From: Pseudaminobacter soli (ex Zhang et al. 2022)
Lineage (GTDB): Bacteria; Pseudomonadota; Alphaproteobacteria; Rhizobiales; Rhizobiaceae
Reading direction: 5' to 3'
Assembly: GCF_014595955.1 (NCBI RefSeq)
Contig: NZ_JABVCF010000003.1
Location: 372,001-436,000, forward strand
Length of the DNA stretch: 64,000 bases
In this document: piece by piece, positions 17,376-26,688 of the stretch
Layout: each line of letters begins with the position of its first letter
How positions within the stretch are numbered: position 1 is the stretch's first letter
The notes under the pieces: model-generated
What the model was told of the DNA's origin: nothing
Seen by the model: only the letters and a program-made list of their open reading frames with translations
Databases searched by the model: none
Made by a program: the position numbers and the translations under genes

Positions 17376-18473
17376 TCACGCCGCTTTCATTGAGCTGTGA
17401 GCGGGCGTCTCGGCAGCCATTTCGGAGTTGCTGCGGATGCGCACCAGTTCCTCGAAATCCTTCTGAATGGCCTGTGCACGGGCCTGAGGCAGGAAGTGCT
17501 CGATACGGATCGCCATCTGCCGCCTGGCCTCCGCCCGAACATCCTCATCGAACATGACCTCCAGGATCCGCTGACGGCAGGTCGCCTCGTCCTCGTAATA
17601 GAGCGGATAGTAGTCCCCGAGTTGCTCGACACGGGTGGGAGACTTGTATGCTATCACTGGGACGGACCTGGCCATCGAGTCCAGCACCTTGCCCGAGCCG
17701 AGGAAACGAGAATCGTTCCCCTCGTCGGTTGCTGTGGCCATGCAGGCTGTGAGCATGGCCGGCATCTGCTCGTGCGGCATACGCGGAACGCGCACGATCT
17801 CCCTGTCCAGCGGGATGCGCACTGTGCCGCCGACCACGAACCTTATCTCCGGGTGGCTTCTGATCACATCCTTGTAGGCCGACAGCAGGATGTACGGGAA
17901 AGTGTTGCTGTCTATCCGTCCGAAGAAGCCGATCGCCTTGCCGAAGGTCATGCGCGCGCGCGCCTCGATCACATCGTGCTCGACCGGTTCCGGGAGGAAA
18001 TGCGTATCGAGGGTCTGCTTGATGTTGATGATGTGCTTGGGAGCGACGATCTCGACACCGTACCATTCGCGCATCGGCTCGCTGAACATGTTGCGTTCCG
18101 AGTAGGGCGTAAGTCCACGTCTCCAGGCCTCGGTGGTGACGACAAGCGCGTCGGCCGTCTGGAAGACCGTCTCATTATAGGGATAAGCCATAGCGATCTT
18201 CGGATGGGGAAGCTGAGCAAACACGTCGGGATTGCTGCGGACGTAATAAAGATCATAGCCCGAGGTCGGCACCACGATCTCCTCGGCCGTCAGCCCAAAG
18301 TCCGGCTGGTCTGGCCGAAACAACTGGCCGTTGTAATAGACATCGGCAAACTGCGAGAGGCTGGTGAGAAAACGGCCTTCATTGATGAGATCGCCGGCCG
18401 TGCTCCCGAGTTTGGGCCGGTTGGAGTGAAGCGCGTAGATTTTGAGCCGCCGCAGCGCCGCAGGATCATGCAT
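17376..18473 (-). CDS. Glycosyltransferase (GT-B type)
   Basis: A 365-residue protein. Features include IGFFGRIDSNTFPYIL and RFVVGGTVRIPLDRE in the C-terminal half, then ATDEGNDSRFLGSGKVLDSMARSVPVIAYKSPTR. The last stretch has the nucleotide-sugar-binding feel of family-1/4 glycosyltransferases, though the E-x7-E pattern is not clean. The start overlaps the end of the upstream 961-residue gene by eight bases. I expect a cytoplasmic or membrane-associated enzyme adding one sugar in the same glycan. Donor and acceptor unknown. Confidence 0.65.
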   Translation of the reverse strand: MHDPAALRRLKIYALHSNRPKLGSTAGDLINEGRFLTSLSQFADVYYNGQLFRPDQPDFGLTAEEIVVPTSGYDLYYVRSNPDVFAQLPHPKIAMAYPYNETVFQTADALVVTTEAWRRGLTPYSERNMFSEPMREWYGVEIVAPKHIINIKQTLDTHFLPEPVEHDVIEARARMTFGKAIGFFGRIDSNTFPYILLSAYKDVIRSHPEIRFVVGGTVRIPLDREIVRVPRMPHEQMPAMLTACMATATDEGNDSRFLGSGKVLDSMARSVPVIAYKSPTRVEQLGDYYPLYYEDEATCRQRILEVMFDEDVRAEARRQMAIRIEHFLPQARAQAIQKDFEELVRIRSNSEMAAETPAHSSMKAA

Positions 18474-21351
18474 TTCGGGTGCCCTCCTCGATCCCCGTGC
18501 GATCGGCGACGAGGTTCAGGAACTCCGCAAACCGCGGAAACACGGCCGTCTCGTCGAAATTGCCCATTGCGTAAGCGATGGCTCTGCGGGACGCCTCGGC
18601 GAACTCCCGTTCGCCGGCGTGTGACGTGACGATCTCAACTGCCTGATCGACCGTCTCGAAGCATTCCAGGCGGGGATAGGTGGACTCCGGGGCTCCGAAC
18701 GGGCTGACCATGGGCCAGCGCCGTAGAACTGGAACCGCACCCGTGGCCATGCCTTCGAGAAGGGCCTCGTGCGTGCCTTCTCGCCAACTGCAGGAGAGGA
18801 TGAATCCTACGCCTTCCAGCACCGCCGGGATATCCTTGCTGTAGCCGCTGAAGACGATGGCGTCCTCGAGCTTGTGCTCAGCGACCAGCGCCTTGAACTC
18901 GCGATAGTAGGCGAGTTCGGCGCCGTCGAGAGCCGCTTCGTTCCACGGGTGGCCCACGAGTTTCAGCCGCCAGGATGCATCTCTTCGACGCAGTTGCTCC
19001 AGAACGCGGACGGCAAAGATCGGGTCCTTGTTCATGTTGGAGTACCCCACCATCCCCAGCGTCCGGCGGGCGGACGGGGCTTTGGGCCTCGCAAACGACG
19101 ACATGTCATTGAAATTGGGCAACACCGCAGTTGGAAAGCCATGCTCCAGCATGCGGAACTGCTTGTCGGCAAAGCTGCGGATGTGGCCCGCGACGAACAG
19201 CATGCCATCGATGCCGCCATAGTTGAGGAAGAATGGCCACTGCGAGAAAGCCTCGTAGCTGTGGAGCCGGACGAGCAGCCGCTTGTCGGCGGGCAGGAAG
19301 CGCGACAGCCAGATCGCATGGCTGCCCGCCCACTCGCAGAAGACCAGATCGCTCCACTCCACGAGTTCTCCCAGAGTGGCATCACTTTCTACGGTGCGCC
19401 TCCAAACCTCATACGGATCAAGCCCCAGTGAGACGGGAGCGAATATCTCGTGCAGGTGATCCTTCGCCAGCGACTCCTCGGTGGAGGAAAAGTCGTAGGT
19501 ACGAACATCGAAGCCCGTGTCGTGGTTCTCGAAATATTTCAATATGTTGATGACGAACTTCCAGTTGCCGCCGGAGAGGAACAGGATCCGCGTCCGCCGC
19601 CTGGGAGCGGCTCGTCCTTGCGCATGCCGCGTGGCCCTCGCCGCGCGGCGATCGGCGGCTCTCTGGATATTGTCGAACGCCAGCAGCTTGGTGAGGGGAG
19701 ACTCGTACCAACGCTGTGCATTCTTCTCGACCTCTGCATTGTAGGCGAGCGCCACCTCGGGCAGCAGGAGCGGCTGGGGATGTGGCGTCACAACGCCGGC
19801 GCGCTGACACTCATGCGCGAAGCCGCGCATCACCACAGTGATGCTCCGGCGCATGGAACCATTGAAGCGCGGCATTGCGCGAATGTATTCCATGACCGTG
19901 AAGCTGGCCTCCAGACCCCGGTCGGTCGCGGCCTGGAGAAGCGCTTCTTGCATGCGTAGCGACCAGGAACCCGGCAAGCGCTTCAACGCGGCCTGACAAA
20001 AGCGCTCCGCGAACTCGTACTCTCCTGCCGAACGAAGAGCCGAGAGAAGTTCGACAGAATAGGCCTCGGACTCCGGCTTGAGCATCGCTGCAGCCATCCG
20101 GCATGGAAGGACGGCGTCCTGACGTCCCTCCTCGCCAGCAATCTTGGCCGTTTCGGCGAACTGGTGGGCGTACTGACCGAGATATGCTGCCAGTTGCGAG
20201 TGCGACGTCGACTTCCGAAGAATGGGCTCCACTGCAACTGCGGCATCGGCCCAAGCAGACCGGGCGATTGAATCGACAAGGCCCGGAGTATCTCGTACCA
20301 ACAGGAATACGCGCTTTTTGCGCGCAATCACCCACTGGATTGGGTCGAGATCGTGCTCCCTATCGATCGCCGCGACAAGCCCTACCGGCTCGAACGGCGA
20401 CTCCTTGAGTATCTCGCTCACGGTATGCAGGGACAGTTCAGTGCTTCCAGATTGGCTCTGCAACTGCTTGCGAAAGTGCTCGGGTTGGCCGCTAAGATTG
20501 CTAGCCAAGCCAACGATCAGATATCCGCTGTCGTACAGGAGAGGTTCAATGGCTTCGAGGGCTGAAGCGATCGTCGACCAGTTGTAGGCATGCGGATAAA
20601 GGCTGACCAGGTGATATTGCCGCTGGCGCGGCAACTGGCCGAGGTCACCGGCGAGAACCTGCGCGCCTGGGGTGAGCATCCGGAAGTCGGGCCGTAGCTC
20701 CTGTGCGACGCGAACACAGTCGACACGCCCATCGGGCAAAAGGGCTTGGACGAGGTGGCGCGTGGTGACATGGGCCTGATCGCCGTGAGCGCCAATGTCC
20801 AGCGCCGCTAGACCACCCTCGCGAGAGGCAGCAGCAATCTCAGAGAGTGCCCATGCATAACTCGATCCCTCAGGCAATGTATCAGGTGGATCGGCGAAGC
20901 GGCGATCGAATCGCGTCGACAGGAACTTGAGGTCCTCGAGTGTATACTTCGCCGTCGTCTGAGGTCGCCACAGAAGTATCTCGATCTCCAGCATCGCGAC
21001 CGGTGCATCGATGCTAAACTCTTTCGAAAATGCTCCCCGTTTAAGGATTTGAAGCGGGTAGAAATAGCGGCCGAGCCGTGTCCCCTCCGAGATCGACAAA
21101 CCCTCGCATGCGGGATCGAGAATTGTGCCCTCGGCGTCCAGGAAGCGCACCGCGATCACCAGATCGTTTCGGGCCCCCTCCCCCTCCGTGGCCAGCCGGC
21201 CCGACAGTACAAAATTCGTCGCACCATCCTCGCAAGGAACAGCGAGGGCGAGACCTGCCCCCTCCCTGATCTGCTGGGGAGCCGACAGGGGTAAGGAAGT
21301 CCATCTTCGCGTCAAACCCGCGATATCCAAATCGCCCCTACGGGTCAGCAT
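18466..21351 (-). CDS. Large multidomain glycosyltransferase
   Basis: A 961-residue protein with three visible parts. Residues 1-160 look like a beta-rich domain. Residues 175-310 resemble a methyltransferase-like Rossmann fold (ALDIGAHGDQAHVTT, then DGRVDCVRVAQEL), probably degenerate. Residues 360-560 are helical and repeat-like. From about 580 to 930 there is a GT-B glycosyltransferase (RILFLSGGNWKFVIN, LGMVGYSNMNKDP, REGTHEALLEGMATGAVPVL). The last holds the E-x7-E-type donor site. AGG is six bases before the ATG. It heads a five-gene minus-strand run to 14085. The product is probably a surface glycan. Confidence 0.7.
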   Translation of the reverse strand: MLTRRGDLDIAGLTRRWTSLPLSAPQQIREGAGLALAVPCEDGATNFVLSGRLATEGEGARNDLVIAVRFLDAEGTILDPACEGLSISEGTRLGRYFYPLQILKRGAFSKEFSIDAPVAMLEIEILLWRPQTTAKYTLEDLKFLSTRFDRRFADPPDTLPEGSSYAWALSEIAAASREGGLAALDIGAHGDQAHVTTRHLVQALLPDGRVDCVRVAQELRPDFRMLTPGAQVLAGDLGQLPRQRQYHLVSLYPHAYNWSTIASALEAIEPLLYDSGYLIVGLASNLSGQPEHFRKQLQSQSGSTELSLHTVSEILKESPFEPVGLVAAIDREHDLDPIQWVIARKKRVFLLVRDTPGLVDSIARSAWADAAVAVEPILRKSTSHSQLAAYLGQYAHQFAETAKIAGEEGRQDAVLPCRMAAAMLKPESEAYSVELLSALRSAGEYEFAERFCQAALKRLPGSWSLRMQEALLQAATDRGLEASFTVMEYIRAMPRFNGSMRRSITVVMRGFAHECQRAGVVTPHPQPLLLPEVALAYNAEVEKNAQRWYESPLTKLLAFDNIQRAADRRAARATRHAQGRAAPRRRTRILFLSGGNWKFVINILKYFENHDTGFDVRTYDFSSTEESLAKDHLHEIFAPVSLGLDPYEVWRRTVESDATLGELVEWSDLVFCEWAGSHAIWLSRFLPADKRLLVRLHSYEAFSQWPFFLNYGGIDGMLFVAGHIRSFADKQFRMLEHGFPTAVLPNFNDMSSFARPKAPSARRTLGMVGYSNMNKDPIFAVRVLEQLRRRDASWRLKLVGHPWNEAALDGAELAYYREFKALVAEHKLEDAIVFSGYSKDIPAVLEGVGFILSCSWREGTHEALLEGMATGAVPVLRRWPMVSPFGAPESTYPRLECFETVDQAVEIVTSHAGEREFAEASRRAIAYAMGNFDETAVFPRFAEFLNLVADRTGIEEGTRNA

Positions 21352-21433
21352 CGAAACCTACCCACTTTCAAGGTTGCCAAAGCGGTTCCCAGACGGCCTG
21401 TAACATCATCAGCCTCGAGCGCAAAGTCTGCAA

Positions 21434-21446
21434 TGTAACGATTACA
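21434..21446. promoter_or_regulatory. Palindrome upstream of the 961-residue gene
   Basis: TGTAA-CGA-TTACA lies about 80 bases before the ATG at 21351, within a 275-base AT-richer gap (21352-21626) that otherwise shows no gene. Its symmetry and place are those expected of an operator for the minus-strand glycan run. The binding protein is unknown. Confidence 0.3.
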
Positions 21447-21626
21447 ATGACGTATGATGACGAGTACTCAAGCTTTCCGCTCACCTACCCATTATCACCA
21501 TCCTGATGCTGATCCTCTGCACAGGGAGAGCAGCGGCGATGGCGAGATATTCACAGAGACTCTCAAGGCGGTCGTGTTACGGATCGTGTCCCCCATCGCG
21601 GCCGCCACGCGACGATCGATGAATTC

Positions 21627-22535
21627 CTAAGGATCTTCCTTCCGGATTGTCCGGAGACGGGCGAGAAAGCGCTCGTGACTGATCGCAAAATTGCCTGTCA
21701 CAGTGGCCCCCGGCTCCACATTCTCGGTCACGACCGCGCCCATACTGACCTTGGCGCCGGCGCCAATCTCAAGACCGTTACGGATCACAGCCGAAGGGCC
21801 AAGATAGGCACTATCACCCACCACGGTGCGGCCAAGCACATTGACCAGCGCGCAGATCTGTACACGGCGGCCAATCTGCACATCGTGCGCGATGTAGACG
21901 AGATTGTCGGCGACAGTCTCTTCGCCGATGACCGTGTTGCCGCCGAACAAAGAACGGGCCACGCAGCAGTTCGAAAGCAATTCGACGAACGGCCCGACCC
22001 TGACGCCGCCCAATTGTGGAACGATGCGCCGCCGGCCGCCGATGAAACCGGTATTGAAGCCCGGGCCCCCAATCGATGTCCCCGAATGAATGATGCTGTC
22101 GTGCTCAATGGCGGTACCTGGACGGACGACCGCTCCCGGGCCGATATAGCAGCGCGGCCCGATCTCCACGCCATAGGGGGCTATGTGGGCTCCAGGATCG
22201 ATGTCGGCGCTGGAATCGATCCTGTTCGGAATCGCCCGTAACTCCTTGTCACGCAGCTTCGCGCATTGCGCATGGACTTCGCTGTGCGCCGCATCCGGGT
22301 CCGCGGCGATTGCCAGCCCCAGACGCGGATCTACGCCTTCCGAAAGCGCGACCGTAGTGATGACCGCGGCTACCCGATCGCTGCCATTCACCTCGCCGAG
22401 ATAGTTCTCCGAGCGAAGGGGTACGCAAAGATCATCAAGTGGCGTCGAGAGTTTTCCGGTAACGGCGAACGCACTGTCGCGCACCACCTTCAATCCGGCC
22501 AGGCCCTCGAACTCGCTCAGCCGGTGCAGGCTCAT
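21627..22535 (-). CDS. LpxD-like hexapeptide-repeat acyltransferase
   Basis: 302 residues with left-handed beta-helix hexapeptide repeats from about residue 105 to 280. NLVYIAHDVQIG puts a probable catalytic histidine at H217, as in LpxD, where NLVQIAHNVQIG is typical. GGPGFN corresponds to the LpxD DGFGF stretch. The N-terminal domain (about 100 residues) is also LpxD-like. A housekeeping lpxD normally sits between bamA/fabZ and lpxA. That context is absent here, so I think this copy acylates a different nucleotide amino sugar. It overlaps the upstream oxidoreductase by four bases (ATGA), implying a common pathway. Confidence 0.8.
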   Translation of the reverse strand: MSLHRLSEFEGLAGLKVVRDSAFAVTGKLSTPLDDLCVPLRSENYLGEVNGSDRVAAVITTVALSEGVDPRLGLAIAADPDAAHSEVHAQCAKLRDKELRAIPNRIDSSADIDPGAHIAPYGVEIGPRCYIGPGAVVRPGTAIEHDSIIHSGTSIGGPGFNTGFIGGRRRIVPQLGGVRVGPFVELLSNCCVARSLFGGNTVIGEETVADNLVYIAHDVQIGRRVQICALVNVLGRTVVGDSAYLGPSAVIRNGLEIGAGAKVSMGAVVTENVEPGATVTGNFAISHERFLARLRTIRKEDP

Positions 22536-23524
22536 GCAACCGCGAGCCCGGCGGCGGCGGATGCATCGCGAAGCAGTCTAAGGACAGGGATCGCTTCAGC
22601 CGGCCCGGAACGAGGTCTCCGTTTCGCCTCGACACAATCGAGGAACCATCGCATCTCGTTCAACAAGGGCTCGATCCGTTCGTAAGGCACCGGTTCCCCC
22701 GGCCCCTTGACGAAGGCCGGTACACGACCCTGCGCGTCGACATAGTCCCTGTAGAGAAGCAGGCGGCGCTCAGGATCGGCTACCGTGTCCTCGAACACCA
22801 GCGCCCCGCGCGTGCCAAGAACGGTCAGCTTGTGTTCCTTGTAGGGCGAAAGCCACGAGACGTTGGCTTGCCCCGTCACGAACTCGCCGAAGCGCATGTG
22901 GACGAAGAACTGGTCGGGGATCATGGGATCGACCACCCGCACGGCCAGTGCATCCACAACTTCGGGGTAGCCGCCGAGAAGACCCAGGATCATCGAGAAA
23001 TCATGCGGCGCCATGCTCCAGAGTGCATTCTCTTCGATCCGGATGGCGCCCGGATTAAGGCGGTTCGAACTGACGTGCCTGACCTCCCCTATGGCCCCTC
23101 GTTCAACCTGCCGGCAGAGCTCCAGGAACGCCGGATGATACTGCAAAAGGTGTCCGACCATAAGGGTAAGCTCGCGCTCGTCTGCCAAGGCAGCAAGCTC
23201 CTCAGCTTCTGACACGTCCATCGCAAGCGGCTTTTCCACGAAGACATGCTTGCCAGCGAGCAGGGCGCGCCTGACCAGGCTAGCGTGCTGAACCGCGGGA
23301 GCAGCTATCGCGACCGCGCGGATATGTGGAGCAAAGGCGTCGGCGAGTTTGTTGCTCAGCCGCGCACCCAGGTCTTTGGCCAGCCCAGTCAACGCATCCG
23401 CATAGGGATCCACGATCAATTCCAAGGCGCCAGCGGCAGACAGGCTCCGGGCGATGTTCTTCCCCCAGCGCCCGCAGCCGATGAGGGCGATCCGCGGAAA
23501 TTCCTCGATTCTGCTGACGACCAT
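22532..23524 (-). CDS. Gfo/Idh/MocA-family sugar oxidoreductase
   Basis: A 330-residue NAD(P)-dependent dehydrogenase. The Rossmann dinucleotide site is ALIGCGRWGKNIARSL near residues 13-28. EKPLAMDVSEAEEL marks the conserved lysine of the family active site. GGAGG is four bases upstream of the ATG. Coupling with the LpxD-like acyltransferase recalls the WlbA/WlbB pair that makes 3-acylamino-uronic acids. The matching aminotransferase (WlbC) is not in the window. The reading is consistent with nucleotide-sugar modification, but the precise substrate is inference. Confidence 0.85.
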   Translation of the reverse strand: MVVSRIEEFPRIALIGCGRWGKNIARSLSAAGALELIVDPYADALTGLAKDLGARLSNKLADAFAPHIRAVAIAAPAVQHASLVRRALLAGKHVFVEKPLAMDVSEAEELAALADERELTLMVGHLLQYHPAFLELCRQVERGAIGEVRHVSSNRLNPGAIRIEENALWSMAPHDFSMILGLLGGYPEVVDALAVRVVDPMIPDQFFVHMRFGEFVTGQANVSWLSPYKEHKLTVLGTRGALVFEDTVADPERRLLLYRDYVDAQGRVPAFVKGPGEPVPYERIEPLLNEMRWFLDCVEAKRRPRSGPAEAIPVLRLLRDASAAAGLAVA

Positions 23525-24437
23525 TCAACCTCCAAGACCGCCTCGACGACCCTCCGCCGGACCTGTGCGACAGGCCACCATCGCGACGCCACCGCCCTTC
23601 CCTGCTGAGAACAGTTGAGCACCATCAGACGCCGCCCTGCAGGACACGACGCCTCGCGAATTACGGCGGAGAGTAGATTCGACCTACCCAAAAGAAGTAT
23701 TGCTCAGCACCTCCTTTAGATCAATTAGGATCGATCCGAAAAGTGATCAGACGGCCATCAGCAACATTGGCTGCCACGCACACTCACCCTCGCCTCGATA
23801 TAGCAATCGCACAGAACGTCGGCTTTCCATGAATGAATAATACGCGGAACTTAGGTTTTGCCTGCGATATGATGGAACATCGCGTCATTGAAGATGATAT
23901 GGCATGCGCCTCGTCTGTACGGATGGTCGTTGGGTATTCTTGATCGGAGAAAAGATGACTGCAGTATCGCGATCGCCGGGAGCAGTTCCAACCAAAGTAG
24001 CTGCAAAGCTAGGACCCAGATTTGCTCCGCCAATGTCGTCCAGTTGGTAGAGGGAGTACCCGTTCTGCAATCACGACGGCCGCATCGATCGATAGGCAAA
24101 TATCAGGAAATGGCGGCCGCTCACGAGGAAGGGCTTCCCGGATTTCGCCATTTGGATCTGGACGGCGAGCAATACAGGACGCTCGAAGCCCGCGCGGAGT
24201 TCATAAGAAGTGTCCTGGATCAATAGTTGGTGCGTCACGGCCACAAACCGCAGCCCGGTACGGCGGAACCCGGTTCGACCGCGGATAGACCGAGAATCCG
24301 TCGGTGACTCTCCCACCTCGTCGGAGCCAGCCCTCTCCAAAATTTCTTGAACACGCCTGCGGCGTGAACGGCGTTGACATGGCAGGGCCATTGGGCGTTA
24401 TCAGCCCTGACGAAAACAACGACCGGGAAAGCGGCTC
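23525..24437. other. 913-base region without a convincing gene; possible remnant
   Basis: The part around 23690-24000 is visibly AT-richer than its surroundings. A plus-strand frame at 23888-24226 ends in a coherent helical-looking tail (EEGLPGFRHLDLDGEQYR, then a stop at 24224-24226), but its beginning looks unlike protein. I read it as a possible decayed 3' end of a lost gene. No tRNA, terminator or repeat was noticed. The last ~60 bases before 24438 presumably hold the promoter of the SAF-domain gene. Confidence 0.35.
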
Positions 24438-25748
24438 ATGACCCAAATCGCCCTCACCGGGCTGGCGCGCGAACTCGCCGAGCGCGCAGATCAGGGGCGC
24501 CCGGTGCGCATCGGCGTGATCGGTTCGGGCGAGATGGGCACCGACCTCGTGACCCAATGCATGCTGATGAAGGGGGTCCAGGTCTGCGCCATCTCGACGC
24601 GGCGGCCGCACACCGCGCGTGCGGCGATCCGCATCGCCTATGGAGACGAGGCCAAGGCCGCCGAGGCCGGCAACGACACCCAGCTGACGCAGGCGATCGA
24701 GACGGGCAAAATCGCAATCACGTCGAACGAACTGCTGGTGAAGAATCCGCTGGTCGACGTCGTGGTCGACGCGACCGGCAAGCCCGGGGTGGCGGCCGAT
24801 TTCGACCTGCTCGCCATGGAGCACGGCAAGCATCTCGTGATGATGAATGTAGAGGCCGACGTCACGATCGGTCCCTACCTGAAGAAGCAGGCCGACCGGC
24901 TCGGCGTGGTCTATTCTGTGGGCGCCGGCGATGAGCCGTCCTCGTGCATGGAACTGATCGAGTTCGCCACCGCACTCGGCTACAGGATCGTCGCCGCCGG
25001 CAAGGGCAAGAACAACCCGCTCAATCACGACGCCGTTCCCGACGAATACCGCGAGGAAGCCGAGCGCCGGAACATGAACCCGCGCATGCTGGTGGAGTTC
25101 GTGGACGGCTCCAAGACCATGGTCGAGATGGCAGCGATCGCCAATGCGACGGGGCTGGTCCCGGATGTACCGGGCCTGCACGGCCCCAAAGCCGACCGGG
25201 ACGAACTGGCGCGCGTGCTGATCCCGCGCGAGGACGGCGGCATCCTCAACAGAAAGGGCGTGGTCGACTACACGATCGGCAAGGGCGTGGCGCCCGGCGT
25301 GTTCGTTATTGTTGAGGCGACGCATCCGCGCATCATCGAGCGGATGGACGACCTGCATGTTGGAAAGGGGCCCTACTACGCCTTCTTCCGGCCCTATCAT
25401 CTGACGTCGCTCGAGGTGCCGCTGACGGCGGCGCGCATCATGCTCACCGGCAAACCGGATATGGTGCCGCTGCCGAAACCGGTGGCGGAGGTCTGCGCGC
25501 TGGCGAAGCGGGACCTTGCAGCCGGCGAGACGCTCGATGCGATCGGGGAAACCTGCTACCGCTCCTGGACCATGTCGGTGTCGGATGCGCGCGCGAAAGG
25601 CGCCCTGCCCGTGGGCTTGCTCGAAGGCGGCAAGGTGTTGAAGTCTGTGAAGAAGGGCGAACTCCTGACCGCCGACAACTCCACGCCGGAGACGACGACG
25701 CGGCTCTATTGCCTGCGCAAGATGCAGGACGAGATGCTGTACGGTTAG
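24438..25748 (+). CDS. NAD(P)-dependent oxidoreductase, homoserine-dehydrogenase-like with SAF domain
   Basis: A 436-residue protein. The dinucleotide site IGVIGSGEMGTDLV is at residues 25-38. VVVDATGKPGVAADF and the central AGKGKNNPLNHDAVP follow. The C-terminal region (about residues 350-420) is a SAF-type beta-clip, ending GKVLKSVKKGELLTADN. This class resembles homoserine dehydrogenase in its fold but lacks its ACT domain. Several relatives work in sugar-acid or polyol catabolism. GGGAAAGCGG precedes the ATG. It stands alone, convergent with proC. I cannot name the substrate. Confidence 0.75.
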   Translation: MTQIALTGLARELAERADQGRPVRIGVIGSGEMGTDLVTQCMLMKGVQVCAISTRRPHTARAAIRIAYGDEAKAAEAGNDTQLTQAIETGKIAITSNELLVKNPLVDVVVDATGKPGVAADFDLLAMEHGKHLVMMNVEADVTIGPYLKKQADRLGVVYSVGAGDEPSSCMELIEFATALGYRIVAAGKGKNNPLNHDAVPDEYREEAERRNMNPRMLVEFVDGSKTMVEMAAIANATGLVPDVPGLHGPKADRDELARVLIPREDGGILNRKGVVDYTIGKGVAPGVFVIVEATHPRIIERMDDLHVGKGPYYAFFRPYHLTSLEVPLTAARIMLTGKPDMVPLPKPVAEVCALAKRDLAAGETLDAIGETCYRSWTMSVSDARAKGALPVGLLEGGKVLKSVKKGELLTADNSTPETTTRLYCLRKMQDEMLYG

Positions 25749-25770
25749 GACGCGGTCGACCGGTCGCGGC

Positions 25771-26583
25771 CTACTTCCCCAGTTCTACCGACCTCGCCCG
25801 CGCTGCCTCCACTGCCTCGGTGAGCAGCTTCTTCAGCCGGTCGTCACCCATCAGCACCGACAAGGCAGCCGCCGTGGTCCCATTCGGGCTCGTGACCTGA
25901 CGGCGCAGTTCAGCCGGGTCATGGGGGCTCTCGGCCGCCAGGCTGGCGGCGCCGAGCACGGTCTGCATCGCGAGGAGCTTCGCCGTCTGCGCAGGCAGAC
26001 CGGCGGTCTCAGCAGCGGCTGTGAGGCTTTCGATGAAATGGAAGACGTAGGCCGGACCGGAACCGGACACCGCGGTGACCGCGTCCATCAATCCTTCGTC
26101 CTCTATGGTCGCGACCGCGCCACTGGCGGACAGCAGGTCCTTGATGAAGGTGCGTTCGGACGCGGGCACGCGCTCCGTCGAGAACACGACCATCATGCCC
26201 TTTCCGATCGCGGCGGGCGTGTTGGGCATGCAGCGCACGACCGGCGTCTCGGCACCGAGGATCTCCTCGAAGGTCCGGACCGGCGTTCCAGCCGCGACCG
26301 AAAGGAAAACCGTGCTACCGTTCCCGAGCCGCCGATAATCGGCCGTCACATCGCGGATCACCTGGGGCTTGACCGCGAAGATCACAAGCCGCGGCTCAGC
26401 GTCCGCCGGGGGTTCGGCCGCGCTGGCGCCGGTCGCCGCGCCCAGCGCCGCCGCGCGCGAACGCAGGTCGGAACTCGGCTCGACCACAAACACATCCGAG
26501 GGCGCGAGCCGGCCGGACTTCAGCCAGCCCTCGAGCATGGCGTAACCCATGTTGCCGCAGCCGACGAGCAAAACCTTGAACAT
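25771..26583 (-). CDS. proC: Pyrroline-5-carboxylate reductase
   Basis: A 270-residue enzyme for the last step of proline synthesis, reducing pyrroline-5-carboxylate with NAD(P)H. The start MFKVLLVGCGNMGYAMLEGW contains the G-x-G-x-x-G coenzyme site. VRCMPNTPAAIGKGM and the C-terminal AVSGSGPAYVFHFIE with later VTSPNGTTAAAL are signature motifs. I start at 26583 because homologues begin at this methionine. Upstream in-frame residues to 26652 look non-coding. It is convergent with the SAF-domain gene. Confidence 0.93.
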   Translation of the reverse strand: MFKVLLVGCGNMGYAMLEGWLKSGRLAPSDVFVVEPSSDLRSRAAALGAATGASAAEPPADAEPRLVIFAVKPQVIRDVTADYRRLGNGSTVFLSVAAGTPVRTFEEILGAETPVVRCMPNTPAAIGKGMMVVFSTERVPASERTFIKDLLSASGAVATIEDEGLMDAVTAVSGSGPAYVFHFIESLTAAAETAGLPAQTAKLLAMQTVLGAASLAAESPHDPAELRRQVTSPNGTTAAALSVLMGDDRLKKLLTEAVEAARARSVELGK

Positions 26584-26688
26584 CCTGAAATCCGCCGAGA
26601 GCCGATCCAAATCCTGAGCCACTGCTCTATCGGCGATTTGACCCTGCGCCAAGCGTGGAAGTCCAACTCCACCGCGAGCACGGTGGAG

